A model generated the notes under the pieces. The model was not told where the DNA came from and searched no databases. It saw nothing but the letters and a program-made list of their open reading frames with translations. From NCBI GenBank assembly GCA_030655535.1, contig JAURVK010000026.1, forward strand, positions 1 through 51,284: 51,284 bases of DNA, read 5' to 3'. The translations under genes and the position numbers were made by a program. Below, one piece after another: positions 34,145 to 42,574 of the stretch (within the stretch, counting starts at the first letter, position 1; every line of letters starts with the position of its first letter). This DNA comes from Methylobacter sp. Lineage in GTDB: Bacteria > Pseudomonadota > Gammaproteobacteria > Methylococcales > Methylomonadaceae.

Positions 34145-34675
34145 TTATTTTTCCAACTTTTGTTTTAGCCCAACCAAGCCGCTCTTAAAAAACGCATTCA
34201 TGGCTTTAACTGCGGCTTCATCATTCAATTTTTCGGGTGGGGTATTGCCGGTATCGCCACGGTAGAAACGGCTTTTTAACGTAACCACGCTGGTATTGGC
34301 ATCGTCCCCGGCCGTTACCTGAAGGTTGGTGGTGTAAGAACTGACCGGAAATGCCGTTACATTTTCGGTTTTAAGCCGGTAATTGTATTCATGATCTTTA
34401 TCGCTGTAATAATCCAGGCTTTCTACCAGTTGACCGTCATTTTGCAGGGTAAGGGTTCTGCTGCCGTCGGAGGCGTTGTTTCCATCGCCTGAGCTGGCTT
34501 TGACATCGGGATGCCAGCCGGCAATGGCATCAAATTGCTTGATTACATTCCATACCGCATCAACAGAGACATTAATCGTGATGCTTTCTTTGGCTTTTTG
34601 CGGGGTTGGTCCGTGAGCAAGAGAGGCAATGGGGAATAATAGGAAGCTCAATAATATTAAGGGTAAACGGTTCAT
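34145..34675 (-). CDS. mxaD: MxaD-like periplasmic SRPBCC protein
   Basis: 176 residues with a signal peptide (about 1-20, SLAHG). The mature part is a START/SRPBCC (polyketide-cyclase-like) fold: ESITINVSVDAVWNVIKQFD, IAGWHPDVKAS (about 53-63), GSRTLTLQNDGQLVESLDYY, and a C-terminal helix FFKSGLVGLKQKLE. MxaD is a periplasmic protein that enhances the interaction of methanol dehydrogenase with cytochrome cL. It is convergent with mxaB, outside the main operon. Family match plus location make the name likely; other SRPBCC proteins share the motif, so the identification is not absolute. Confidence 0.82.
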   Translation of the reverse strand: MNRLPLILLSFLLFPIASLAHGPTPQKAKESITINVSVDAVWNVIKQFDAIAGWHPDVKASSGDGNNASDGSRTLTLQNDGQLVESLDYYSDKDHEYNYRLKTENVTAFPVSSYTTNLQVTAGDDANTSVVTLKSRFYRGDTGNTPPEKLNDEAAVKAMNAFFKSGLVGLKQKLEK

Positions 34676-34870
34676 GTCAGTAATGCCATTAATTAAAATA
34701 GTTTATTATTCATAAATTCGAGTAAAAGGGATTGAGTAACTTTCCTGATAATGGTCGGGAATCTTTCACTTTTTAAAAGACTTTCGGTTTTTTACTGCGT
34801 TCTGAACGAAAAATTAATAGACTTAAAATGTCCTTTTCCTGATATTTACAAAGATTGATCAAATTTACAG

Positions 34871-34899
34871 TTGACAGGAGTGGAAGTAAAAAGCATAAT
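34871..34899 (+). promoter_or_regulatory. sigma70 promoter of the tRNA pair
   Basis: TTGACA (34871-34876), a 17-base spacer and CATAAT (34894-34899): near-perfect consensus, with the start expected about 8 bases upstream of the tRNA-Arg 5' end. Confidence 0.85.
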
Positions 34900-34914
34900 A
34901 CGCGTCTCAGTACG

Positions 34915-34991
34915 GCGCCTGTAGCTCAGCTGGATAGAGTACTCGGCTACGAACCGAGCGGTCGGGAGTTCGAATCTCTCCAGGCGCACCA
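34915..34991 (+). tRNA. tRNA-Arg (ACG)
   Basis: 77 bases including encoded CCA. The acceptor stem GCGCCTG/CAGGCGC pairs fully. The D arm begins TAGCTCAGCTGGATAGAG, the anticodon loop GGCTACGAACC gives anticodon ACG (A34 probably edited to inosine), and the T arm is GGGAGTTCGAATCTCTC. Confidence 0.97.
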
Positions 34992-35007
34992 CACTGAAAA
35001 AGTTTAT

Positions 35008-35083
35008 TCCCCTGTAGCTCAGTCGGTAGAGCGGATGACTGTTAATCATTAGGTCGGCGGTTCGAGCCCGTCCGGGGGAGCCA
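35008..35083 (+). tRNA. tRNA-Asn (GTT)
   Basis: 76 bases including encoded CCA. The acceptor stem TCCCCTG/CGGGGGA contains one T-G pair. The anticodon loop GACTGTTAATC gives anticodon GTT, and the T arm is GGCGGTTCGAGCCCGTC. It follows tRNA-Arg by 16 bases and is presumably in the same transcript. Confidence 0.97.
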
Positions 35084-35091
35084 AGTAAATC

Positions 35092-35123
35092 AAAGCCTTA
35101 CATGCAAATGTAGGGCTTTTTTT
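35092..35123 (+). terminator. rho-independent terminator of the tRNA operon
   Basis: AAAGCCTTACAT and ATGTAGGGCTTT form a 12-bp stem (one G-T pair) with a GCAA loop, followed by TTTT. Confidence 0.92.
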
Positions 35124-35149
35124 ATGTCCGGAGTTTTTCAGGTCATGGC

Positions 35150-35835
35150 GGGGTCATGTTTCAATCGGCGCCAACAGTCGGCGTATTGGAATACATAGAG
35201 CAACAAAAACTGTCACGCGTACTGTTAGCCCGTCTTGAAGATATAACGCTGCGCATCAAAACAGCGTCTGCTTGGGAAATATGGCTGGATCAACACGAAA
35301 TCAAAGCCAAGCGGTATCGGAGAATCATCACCGAAGGCGCTTTAACGGGAGGTCTGTTAGCCCAAGGCATTCCCCGTTAACTTCAGTATTGTCAGCGATG
35401 ATGCCGGACAGCTTAATGTCTTTGACCATGCGTTATGCTGGGTTCGCTACGCGGTCTTCGGCTCATGCCGAACGTATCATCAATCGCCTCATTCCTTATA
35501 AATGACGAACATGTTATCAACAGTAGGCACTTTAGGCGAAGCCGTTGACGACGTGTGCGATCAACTCTGGCGGCTTTACCGAGACCTGAAAGGCTATAAA
35601 CTTGATCCAACGGCAATTAGACATCAAATTCCGTTTTCAAGCGATGTGTAGTACCAAAACGGCCTATGCAACACTCAATCTGGCCTCCTTGAAGCGGATG
35701 GGGAATAATCGACACGAACTGCTTCGGGTGCTCGATAAACCTTACCTGCCGCTCCACAACAACTTAAGTGAGCGGGATGTACGGGATTACGTCAAAAAAC
35801 GAAAAATAAGCGGCAGCACATGCAGTGAGGCGGGT
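35150..35835 (+). pseudogene. broken IS66-like transposase remnant
   Basis: Pieces of one transposase occur in sequence but in several frames with stops: IEQQKLSRVLLARLEDITLR in ORF 35156-35380, then MLGSLRGL…INRLIP-like text, then FRFQAMCSTKTAYATLNLAS and LHNNLSERDVRDYVKKRKIS near 35690-35820. The last segment is the recognisable C-terminal motif of IS66-type transposases. It lacks at least the catalytic middle and the true C-terminus, and ends abruptly where a second, opposite-strand transposase fragment begins. No terminal inverted repeats could be identified. Confidence 0.75.
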
Positions 35836-35837
35836 CA

Positions 35838-36209
35838 ACCGTCCATCCTTTTTCTACCGGTGCATCGTACACCACCTTTGCCGTCATATCGGTGTACAGC
35901 AAGGTTGTACGCAGACTGGATTATTCGGATTCACTATGCGGCTCCATGATAGCGCTTATGTCTGCCAGCAGTTTGGGGCGCTTCATTTCTGTTGCAGAAT
36001 TGAGCCGGAGGGATATGTCGTTTATGCAGGTAATGCCGGTTCCAACTAAATACATTCTCGGCAACACGGTGCTTGCCATTCAACAACGACAACGTCACAT
36101 CGCCCATTGCACAGCGCCGCTCAGACCCAGGTATCAAATCAATCAAGCGCGATATTAAATCCACTATTTCCGTGTGAATTCCATTTCGTACAAGGATGCT
36201 TGTTTTCAT
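35838..36209 (-). pseudogene. broken transposase remnant (possibly ISAzo13-like)
   Basis: On the minus strand the ORF 35934-36209 starts MKTSILVRNGIHTEIVDLIS and contains MGDVTLSLLNGKHRVAENVF. Continuing in another frame with an internal stop gives TGITCINDIS … KRPKLLADISAIMEPHSESE*SSLRTTLLYTDMTAKVVYDAP. Together these match, from memory, transposases of the ISAzo13 kind, with a deletion after VFSWN and truncation at the junction with the IS66-like remnant. The family name is tentative; that the gene is dead is clear. Confidence 0.65.
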
Positions 36210-36646
36210 TGGTGAGTCTCAGTTTTTGCAGTAGGCCATTATTATATGGGGTATTTTCGTGATTGCGGTTTCCCTAAGCAAAAGTAAAAAATGGGTCGGC
36301 AATAAAACAGGCATTAGATATCCAGTCGAATGACAAATAACAATCCCAGGTAAAAATATAGCCGTAACAACCAGAAGCATCTTGAACGACAGCGAGTTCG
36401 ATGCTATATTGACAAACCACAATATCCTATTGGGAAGTGGTTGTTCAAGTGACGGGAACGCATATAAGATAAGGCTTTATGGAATTAAGCGGCTGCGGAG
36501 CAGTAAAAAACTGATTCGATAAGAACGTCAATTTCTTGCCTTTCAATTATTCACCCTTGAATCGATGCGATTGTGCAAGATTTAATAACCGAACCATATG
36601 TCGGGTAATTTTAGGGTCGTCGACCAAATAAAGGGATATATCACTT
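36210..36646. other. 437-bp gap without a gene
   Basis: AT-rich and lacking a credible ORF or RNA. The minus-strand ORF 36219-36422 has no family features. This stretch between transposase debris and the phosphatase gene is probably decayed DNA plus the phosphatase promoter. Confidence 0.5.
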
Positions 36647-37093
36647 TTGTTCAATAACATACTGGTTGTGTGTGTAGGTAACATATGCCGTAGCCCCATG
36701 GCGGAAGCAATTCTTAAAGATGCTCTTTCCAAAATAAAGAAGAATGCTTGTCATGTTGGTTCTGCGGGAATCGGAGCTTTAGTCGGTCATAAAGCGGATG
36801 TAAAGGCGAGCCAGCTTATGATGGCAAGAGGATTGGATATTTCCTCGCATCGTGCTTGTCAGCTAAATAAAGAAATGATTCGAAGGGCTGATCTAATTCT
36901 GGTTATGGAGTTGGCTCATAAAATGGATATCGAAACCAAGGAACCAAGCGCCAAAGGGAAGATTTTTAGATTGGGCGAATGGGGGGGGTATGACATCCCC
37001 GATCCCTACCAGTTGGATCTAAAAGCTTTCGAGTCTGCGCTGACTCAAATTGATCAAGGTATAAGCCAATGGATCAAGAAACTTCCTGATTAG
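36647..37093 (+). CDS. low-molecular-weight protein-tyrosine phosphatase (Wzb/Etp type)
   Basis: 148 residues starting at TTG; the reading MFNNILVVCVGNICRSP matches the usual N-terminus of the family exactly, with AAGGGA about 10 bases upstream. The active-site P-loop is CVGNICRS (CX5RS, about 9-16) and the general-acid Asp is in DIPDPY (about 124-129). Such enzymes dephosphorylate bacterial tyrosine kinases that control capsule/exopolysaccharide export. Here no kinase (Wzc) or export gene adjoins; transposase fragments lie on both sides. It may be a fragment of a lost polysaccharide locus, or a stand-alone phosphatase. The catalytic residues are intact. Confidence 0.9.
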   Translation: MFNNILVVCVGNICRSPMAEAILKDALSKIKKNACHVGSAGIGALVGHKADVKASQLMMARGLDISSHRACQLNKEMIRRADLILVMELAHKMDIETKEPSAKGKIFRLGEWGGYDIPDPYQLDLKAFESALTQIDQGISQWIKKLPD

Positions 37094-37470
37094 CAAAACA
37101 CCCCAGACCATCAGAAAGCGCTGAACAACCTGAAGTAAGGTTGGTTTTCGCCCAGTCGGCAACGGCTTTATTGGTAAAGCCGGGGCGGGTGTTAGCTTAA
37201 CGCGTAAAGGATGGCCTTCTTCATCAAGCGACAGCGCTGCAGCAAAAGGCAGCTTGTTTTCAGAATCCCGCCCTGCCTTACCGCAGCTGAGATAGGCATC
37301 ATCGACTTGGACTGGACCGCTGAGGATATAATTCGTTTCGCGCCCAGACATCGCTTCCATCAGTTTGTGCTGAACAAGCCAAGCGGTGGGATAACTGACT
37401 CCCAGATACCGCGTCAGAGCCCCAGCGCGGATAAACCGGCCTTTGTATTTGAGTATAGTGATTTTGCTTT
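37094..37470 (-). pseudogene. IS1595-type transposase fragment
   Basis: Minus strand: YKGRFIRAGALTRYLGVSYP, TAWLVQHKLMEAMSGRETN and VQVDDAYLSCGKAGRDSENK then LPFAAALSLDEEGHPLRVKL are the hallmark of IS1595/ISXO2-like transposases. After LTPAP a one-base frameshift is needed to continue GFTNKAVADWAKTNLTSGCS. The reading stops just at the end of the phosphatase gene. Both ends of the transposase are missing. Confidence 0.85.
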
Positions 37471-37639
37471 ACCAATAATAAGTCTATTTGGGAGTATGTA
37501 GACAATAAAAAAACTCCCACCCAATACAGCCTGCCTTGTGTAGGCTTTTTTGCGTCTGGTGGATTGATTTATAGTAGAATTGTCTCAATCTGGATCATTG
37601 AGAGACTCTATCAGAAATATATAGCGTCTCTTTAAGTGA

Positions 37640-37667
37640 TTGACTTATAACGATTATTTAATATAGC
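37640..37667 (+). promoter_or_regulatory. possible rapA promoter
   Basis: TTGACT, a 16-base spacer and TATAGC end only 7 bases before the rapA ATG, so transcription from it would give a nearly leaderless mRNA. No strong ribosome-binding site is seen. An alternative promoter further upstream is equally possible. Confidence 0.35.
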
Positions 37668-37674
37668 GAATAAA

Positions 37675-40491
37675 ATGGAACAGTTTATCCCCGGCCAACG
37701 CTGGATTAGTAATACTGAGTCGGAGCTCGGTTTAGGTCTTATTCTCGATGTGGCGCACAAGCGGGTCACCGTGCTTTTTTTGGCTTGTGACGAAAAGCGT
37801 ATGTATGCGCAAGATAACGCGCCGTTAACGCGCGTCCGGTTTTCGGTAGGCGACGTTATCGAGTCGATTGACGAAGATAAAGTGACCGTCACCGGTTTAA
37901 CTGAGCACGACGGCTTGATTACTTATCAGGGCATAGACGAGTATGGACAGGAAGTTCAGCTGGATGAGGTTGAGCTGAATCATCACATTCAATTTAACAA
38001 GCCTCAGGATCGGTTGTTTATCGGGCAAGTCGATCCTTCCGCCTGGTTTTTGTTGCGCTATGAAACCTGGCTTAGATTGCAACAGCATCAGCAATCGCCG
38101 GTTAAAGGCTTGCTGGGCGGCCGTGCATCGCTGATTCCGCATCAGTTGTTTATTGCCCATGAATCGGCTAACCGGTCGGCACCCAGAATTATGCTGGCCG
38201 ATGAAGTGGGCTTGGGAAAAACGATTGAAGCCGGTTTGATTTTGCACCACCGGCTGATTAACGGCTTGAGCAACCGGGTGTTGATTATCGTACCGGAAAC
38301 GCTGTTGCATCAATGGTTGGTTGAAATGCTGCGGCGGTTTAACCTGCGTTTTAGTATTTTTGACGAGGCGCGCTGCCTCGATACTTATGCTGAAGACGAC
38401 ATGCTTGCTGAAGCGGGTGAAGCTGATGCAGAAGCCGATAACCCGTTCTTAACCGAACAACTGATTCTATGCAGTCAGGGCTTTTTTTCCAATTATCCGC
38501 GTCGCCAACAACAGGCTATAGCAGCGGGTTGGGATATGGTGATTGTCGACGAAGCGCACCATCTGGAATGGAGCGAACAAGCGCCCAGTCCCGACTATCT
38601 GTTTGTCGAACAGCTTGGGGCTATCTCCCCCAGTCTTATCTTATTGACCGCTACGCCGGAGCAACTGGGCAAGGAAAGTCATTTTGCCCGATTAAGATTG
38701 CTCGATCCCGACCGGTTTTACAGTTTTGCCGCTTTTGTCGAAGAAGAGCGCTTGTTTGAGCCGGTGGCTAACGCGGCCAAGTTGTTGCTGGCAGATACAG
38801 CGTTGAATGAAGAGGCGCAGCAACATTTAACTGCGCTGCTGAAAGATGACAACGTCGACGGCTTGCTGAAAAACCTGAACGATTCTGAACAATCGGCGGC
38901 GGCGCGAGATGCGCTGGTTAATGTGCTGCTCGATCATCATGGCACCGGGCGGATTTTATTTAGAAATTCGCGGCAAACCGTGCAGGGCTTTCCAGAGAGG
39001 GAGCGTTACGGCTATGCCTTAAGCGGGCAAGCAAATGCCGACGACTTGCAACAAGACCCGCGCTATTTGTGGCTGGTGGACAAGGTTAAACAGTTGACTG
39101 GCGATAAAGCTTTGGTGATCTGTAAGCAGGCGCAAACTGCGATTGATTTGGAGCAAGCTTTGAAAAACCGCGCCGGTATCGCGTCGGCGGTGTTTCATGA
39201 GGGCATGAGCATTATCGAGCGCGACCGGGCGGCAGCTTATTTTGCCGATCCGGAAAGTGCGGCGCGGCTATTGATTTGTTCTGAAATCGGCAGTGAGGGC
39301 CGGAATTTTCAGTTTGTGCATCATTTGATTCTGTTGGATTTGCCGACCAATCCCGATTTATTGCAGCAACGTATCGGCCGTCTGGATCGTATCGGACAGA
39401 AACATATTATCCAGATTCATGTGCCGTATCTGGAGCATACCGATAATGCGGTGTTGTATCGTTGGTACGATGAAGGCCTGAATGCGTTTGCCTGCAACAG
39501 TTCATCGGCCCAACGGGTTGCGGATATTTTGCATGATGAGCTGGCGGCGGTTTTGGATAGTGGTAGCCCAGCAGATATTGACGCCCTTATCGCCAAGACC
39601 CAAGCGCTCGGTGCCGAACTTGAAGCGCAAATGCATAACGGTCGCGATCAATTGCTGGAGTTGAATTCCTGTCGCAAGGAATTGGCCGATGAACTGATCG
39701 GGCAGATGAGTGCCTACGAGAAGGAAGGTGTGCTTTGGCCTTATATGGAAGATGTCTTTGAATGTTACGGCGTGGATACCGAGTTCCATTCGCCGGATTG
39801 CTTTATTATTCGTCCCAGCGGTCATTTGCGTGTTTCGCATTTCCCCGGATTAACGGAAGACGGCATGACCATCACCGTTGACCGGCAGATTGCTCTGGCG
39901 CGGGAAGATATGCAGTTCATGACTTGGGAACATCCGTTGGTTACCGCGTCCATGGATATGGTGCTGTCCTCTGAGACCGGCAACGCCGCGATCAGTGTGA
40001 TCAAGCATAGCGATCTGAAAGCCGGACAGTTTTTTCTGGAGTGTTTGTTTATTGTTGAATGTAGCGCGCCTGCCGAATTACAAATTGGACGGTTTCTGCC
40101 GCCTACCCCGATTCGGGTATTGATCGATCAAAATCAAAAGGATGTCAGTGCGGACATCGAGCACCGCGACTTGGTTGAAGCCGGTATCAAATTTGATAAA
40201 CACCGAATTATTGCCTTTTTGAACAGTCAAAGGCCGTATATTATCAATATATTGGGCGTGGCTGAGCAAAAAGCCAAAGCCGATATGCAAGCGTTAGTCG
40301 ATCAGGCGACTCAAGCGATGTTGGAATCGCTAAGCAATGAGATAAAGCGTCTGGTCAGATTGAAAAAAGTGAATCCTAGTATTAGGGCCGAAGAAATCGA
40401 GCAACTAAAGGATATGACCATGTTGGCGCATGAAAATATCCAGGCCGCGCAGTTAAGACTGGATGCGGTGAGGTTTGTGATTACCAGTTGA
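37675..40491 (+). CDS. rapA: RapA (HepA), RNA-polymerase-associated SWI2/SNF2 ATPase
   Basis: 938 residues, close to the E. coli length of 968. N-terminal Tudor-like domains (about 1-110; FIPGQRWISNTESELGLG at the start) are followed by the Swi2/Snf2 ATPase: Walker A LADEVGLGKTIEAGLILHH (about 173-191), DEAHHLEW (DEAH box, about 297-304) and LTATPEQLG. The helicase C domain has GSEGRNFQFVHHLILLDLP and QRIGRLDRIGQ. RapA recycles RNA polymerase by removing it from post-termination complexes. All key motifs are intact. It is monocistronic or joined to the downstream S1 gene across a hairpin cluster. Confidence 0.96.
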   Translation: MEQFIPGQRWISNTESELGLGLILDVAHKRVTVLFLACDEKRMYAQDNAPLTRVRFSVGDVIESIDEDKVTVTGLTEHDGLITYQGIDEYGQEVQLDEVELNHHIQFNKPQDRLFIGQVDPSAWFLLRYETWLRLQQHQQSPVKGLLGGRASLIPHQLFIAHESANRSAPRIMLADEVGLGKTIEAGLILHHRLINGLSNRVLIIVPETLLHQWLVEMLRRFNLRFSIFDEARCLDTYAEDDMLAEAGEADAEADNPFLTEQLILCSQGFFSNYPRRQQQAIAAGWDMVIVDEAHHLEWSEQAPSPDYLFVEQLGAISPSLILLTATPEQLGKESHFARLRLLDPDRFYSFAAFVEEERLFEPVANAAKLLLADTALNEEAQQHLTALLKDDNVDGLLKNLNDSEQSAAARDALVNVLLDHHGTGRILFRNSRQTVQGFPERERYGYALSGQANADDLQQDPRYLWLVDKVKQLTGDKALVICKQAQTAIDLEQALKNRAGIASAVFHEGMSIIERDRAAAYFADPESAARLLICSEIGSEGRNFQFVHHLILLDLPTNPDLLQQRIGRLDRIGQKHIIQIHVPYLEHTDNAVLYRWYDEGLNAFACNSSSAQRVADILHDELAAVLDSGSPADIDALIAKTQALGAELEAQMHNGRDQLLELNSCRKELADELIGQMSAYEKEGVLWPYMEDVFECYGVDTEFHSPDCFIIRPSGHLRVSHFPGLTEDGMTITVDRQIALAREDMQFMTWEHPLVTASMDMVLSSETGNAAISVIKHSDLKAGQFFLECLFIVECSAPAELQIGRFLPPTPIRVLIDQNQKDVSADIEHRDLVEAGIKFDKHRIIAFLNSQRPYIINILGVAEQKAKADMQALVDQATQAMLESLSNEIKRLVRLKKVNPSIRAEEIEQLKDMTMLAHENIQAAQLRLDAVRFVITS

Positions 40492-40528
40492 TGTTATTTT
40501 CGGTCCACGAAAAACACGAAAAATAATC

Positions 40529-40634
40529 GTTCCCACGCTCCGGCGTGGGAACGGATCTGGCAACGCTCCAGCGTTGCCAATCGTGACGCCGGAGCGTCAC
40601 TAGCTGCATTCCCACGCTGGAGCGTGGGAACGAT
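40529..40634. repeat. four consecutive palindromes in the rapA-cvfB gap
   Basis: CGTTCCCACGCTCCGGCGTGGGAACG, GGCAACGCTCCAGCGTTGCC, GTGACGCCGGAGCGTCAC and CATTCCCACGCTGGAGCGTGGGAACG follow one another with spacers of about 5-7 bases. All are centred on CTCCRG or its complement CYGGAG, so they look like copies of one palindrome design with diverged arms. Confidence 0.85.
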
Positions 40635-40647
40635 GTGTGTATAAATT

Positions 40648-41481
40648 ATGATAAATATCGGCAAAATAAATAAGCTGAATGTAGTTAAACAACAAGGTGC
40701 TGATGTCTATCTTGATGACGGAACCTCGGGAAAAGTGCGGCTGGCGGACAGAAGACTGCCCGCAAACTGCCAGGTTGGTGATAGCCTGGACGTATTTGTT
40801 TACGTGGATTCGGAAGGCCATCTGGCCGCCACCAGCAAAAAGCCCTTGGCCGAAGTGGGCGATATAGCCTGGATGAAAGTGGTGTCGCTCAATTATGTGG
40901 GTGCATTCCTGGAGTGGGGACTGCCTAAAGATTTGCTGGTGCCTTTTAGCGAACAATACCATGAGATGGAAGTAGGGCGGTCTTATTTGGTTAAGGTGTT
41001 TCTCGACGAGCAAAACCGCATTGCGGCAACCACCAAGATTGATAAATTACTCAGCGATGAATCGGTCGATTTTGAAGTCGGCCAAAAAGTGTCGCTGATC
41101 ATCGCCGATGCTTCCGATCTGGGTATTAAAGCCATTATCAATAACAGCCATTGGGGCATGTTGTATCAAAACGAGTTGTATCAGCCGGTCAGAAAAGGCC
41201 AGAAATTGGACGGTTACATTAAGCAGATAAGGGAAGATCGCAAGATTGACCTGAGTTTGCACCAGCCGGGATACGCTAAGGTTGTGTCGTTGACCGACAG
41301 TATTATAGCCAAACTGAAAGCCAATAACGGCGAGTTGATGCTGAGCGATAAAAGCCCGCCGGAAGCCATTTATGCGGCATTCGGGGTCAGTAAAAAAGTA
41401 TTCAAACAGGCCATCGGCGCGTTATACAAGCAACAATTAATCACTGTTGATAAAAATGGAATTAAGCTTGTTAATCCGTAG
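40648..41481 (+). CDS. CvfB/YitL-like S1 RNA-binding protein
   Basis: 277 residues with the layout of S. aureus/S. pneumoniae CvfB: three OB-fold S1-type domains (about 1-60, 65-130 and 145-210; WMKVVSLNYVGAFLEWGLPK marks the second, LDGYIKQIREDRKIDLSL the end of the third) and a C-terminal winged helix (about 218-277; FGVSKKVFKQAIGALYKQQL). Members bind RNA and influence virulence or general gene expression; the role in methanotrophs is unknown. The start (MINIGKINKL) has no strong ribosome-binding site and lies 14 bases after the last palindrome. It is alone, followed by an 850-base repeat-rich gap. Confidence 0.9.
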   Translation: MINIGKINKLNVVKQQGADVYLDDGTSGKVRLADRRLPANCQVGDSLDVFVYVDSEGHLAATSKKPLAEVGDIAWMKVVSLNYVGAFLEWGLPKDLLVPFSEQYHEMEVGRSYLVKVFLDEQNRIAATTKIDKLLSDESVDFEVGQKVSLIIADASDLGIKAIINNSHWGMLYQNELYQPVRKGQKLDGYIKQIREDRKIDLSLHQPGYAKVVSLTDSIIAKLKANNGELMLSDKSPPEAIYAAFGVSKKVFKQAIGALYKQQLITVDKNGIKLVNP

Positions 41482-41546
41482 GTTGGGTTGATGCCGTTCT
41501 AACCCAACGATCATGGCTTGGAGCCATCCAGGAACATGAAAGTCGG

Positions 41547-41588
41547 TTGTGGGAGCGACGCCTACGTTGCGACGAGGGCATCGCTCCT
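41547..41588. repeat. REP-like palindrome, second copy
   Basis: TTGTGGGAGCGACGCC and GGGCATCGCTCCTGA, around a TACGTTGCGACGA loop; degenerate relative of 2893-2940. Confidence 0.75.
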
Positions 41589-41884
41589 GAGAAATTTGTT
41601 TTCTCGTCCACGCGGGAGAGTTGAGAGTGACGGCATGCAGAGCCACACATTCTGGTTTCCACGCTTCTGCTGCGTGGTAACCTGTGTCGACTTGCAAGTC
41701 CTATGCATTCCCACGCGGGAGCGTGAGAATGCAGTTACCCCGGCCCGATCGTATGACATAGGCTATTCACACTGTCCCGCTTTAAATTGGTAGCCTGCAG
41801 GTCAGCAGGAGTTGATTGAGGTGATTCGAGCGTGGTGAGGTGCTCGGGAAGCAGGAGCTTCCAAGACCGGATTCCCAAGCTGGA

Positions 41885-42046
41885 GAGACTGTGAAAGTAT
41901 TATCCAAATCGAGCTGAAAAAATGTTTTACCACAGAGAATACGAAGGACACGGAGAAAATAACAGCATTAATTCAAGGCATTAAAAACTTCGTGCTCTCC
42001 GTGTTCTTCGTGGTTATTTTCTGAATACGAATACTTTCACAGTCTC
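41885..42046. mobile_element. 162-bp MITE-like element with 17-bp terminal inverted repeats
   Basis: GAGACTGTGAAAGTATT (41885-41901) and AATACTTTCACAGTCTC (42030-42046) are perfect inverted repeats. The interior carries a long imperfect hairpin (CCACAGAGAATACGAAGGAC … CTCCGTGTTCTTCGTGG). It has no coding capacity. A second copy, at least 140 bp and nearly identical, begins at 51144. Both copies interrupt a GTTCCCA…palindrome right after CTGGA, which suggests site-specific insertion. Confidence 0.85.
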
Positions 42047-42337
42047 TCCCGCGTGGGAACCCATACTGACTCTGTATGTCGTTATGCTTCCGGTATGCAT
42101 TCCCACGCGGAAGCGTGGAAACGAGGAATTGGGCAATAACGGCAAGTTGCTTGCCGAATTTGAAGCATGTGCATCCAAGCCTCTGCCGGCTAAGCAAAGT
42201 CTTTCCTGCCTGTTTCTTTATGAAAATGCACGATCAAATCTGGTAAAATTCCCACAGAAGAAATTGCATCTGTTTTAGTTTTTTCCGTCCATACAAAACC
42301 CTAAACAAACAAGGTTATAACACTGAGAGAAAATGCC

Positions 42338-42553
42338 ATGAAATTCAACCCCTGTATCGATAAATGTACTTACGAAGGAACTCACTGTGAAGGTTGCGGC
42401 CGAACACACGTTGAAATTGCAGGAACTAAAAAGATAGTCATGGCCTTAGTCGATTTTGCCCAAGAGCAGGCGTATGAAAATATCGATGATTTTGTCAACG
42501 CTGTCGGGCAAAGCGCCCTTAAAAAACTAAACAAAGCGGCTGCTGAAAAATAA
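42338..42553 (+). CDS. DUF1289 family small protein
   Basis: 71 residues. Four Cys in the pattern CIDKCTYEGTHCEGCGRT (about 6-23) are typical of the DUF1289 family, which probably binds a metal ion; the usual following segment (EIAGTKKI) is also present. A C-terminal helical extension (about 33-71) is longer than the minimal family core. Function unknown. The start has a GAGAGAAA site. It is 21 bases upstream of the SemiSWEET gene, so the two are probably co-transcribed. Confidence 0.8.
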   Translation: MKFNPCIDKCTYEGTHCEGCGRTHVEIAGTKKIVMALVDFAQEQAYENIDDFVNAVGQSALKKLNKAAAEK

Positions 42554-42574
42554 TGGCTATAGGCTAAAATATTT

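Larger units (their letters stand above)
41482..42337. other. 856-bp repeat-rich gap
   Basis: No gene. It contains a TAGGTTGGGTT…AACCCAACG fragment (41480-41515), a REP-like element (41547-41588), CATTCCCACGCGGGAGCGTGAGAATG (41706-41731), the MITE-like element at 41885-42046 inserted in a split palindrome, and CATTCCCACGCGGAAGCGTGGAAACG (42098-42123). ORFs in the track here are chance readings of repeats. Confidence 0.75.

Noticed and set aside
34855-35052. 65- and 67-aa ORFs on both strands
   Set aside because: They overlap the two tRNA genes; the reading frames are tRNA shadows.
36219-36422. 67-aa minus-strand ORF between transposase remnants and the phosphatase gene
   Set aside because: Hydrophobic but with no ribosome-binding site, family resemblance or operon context.
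37528-37552. Terminator AGCCT…AGGCT-TTTTT upstream of rapA
   Set aside because: Only a 5-bp stem with a 9-base loop and no intact gene directly upstream on that strand; too weak to list as a feature.
41437-41793. Several 60-90 aa ORFs after the CvfB-like gene
   Set aside because: They read through palindromic repeats (for example FPRGRE/FSRSRVGMH-type translations of CGTTCCCACGCGGGAGCG) and are not conserved protein sequence.
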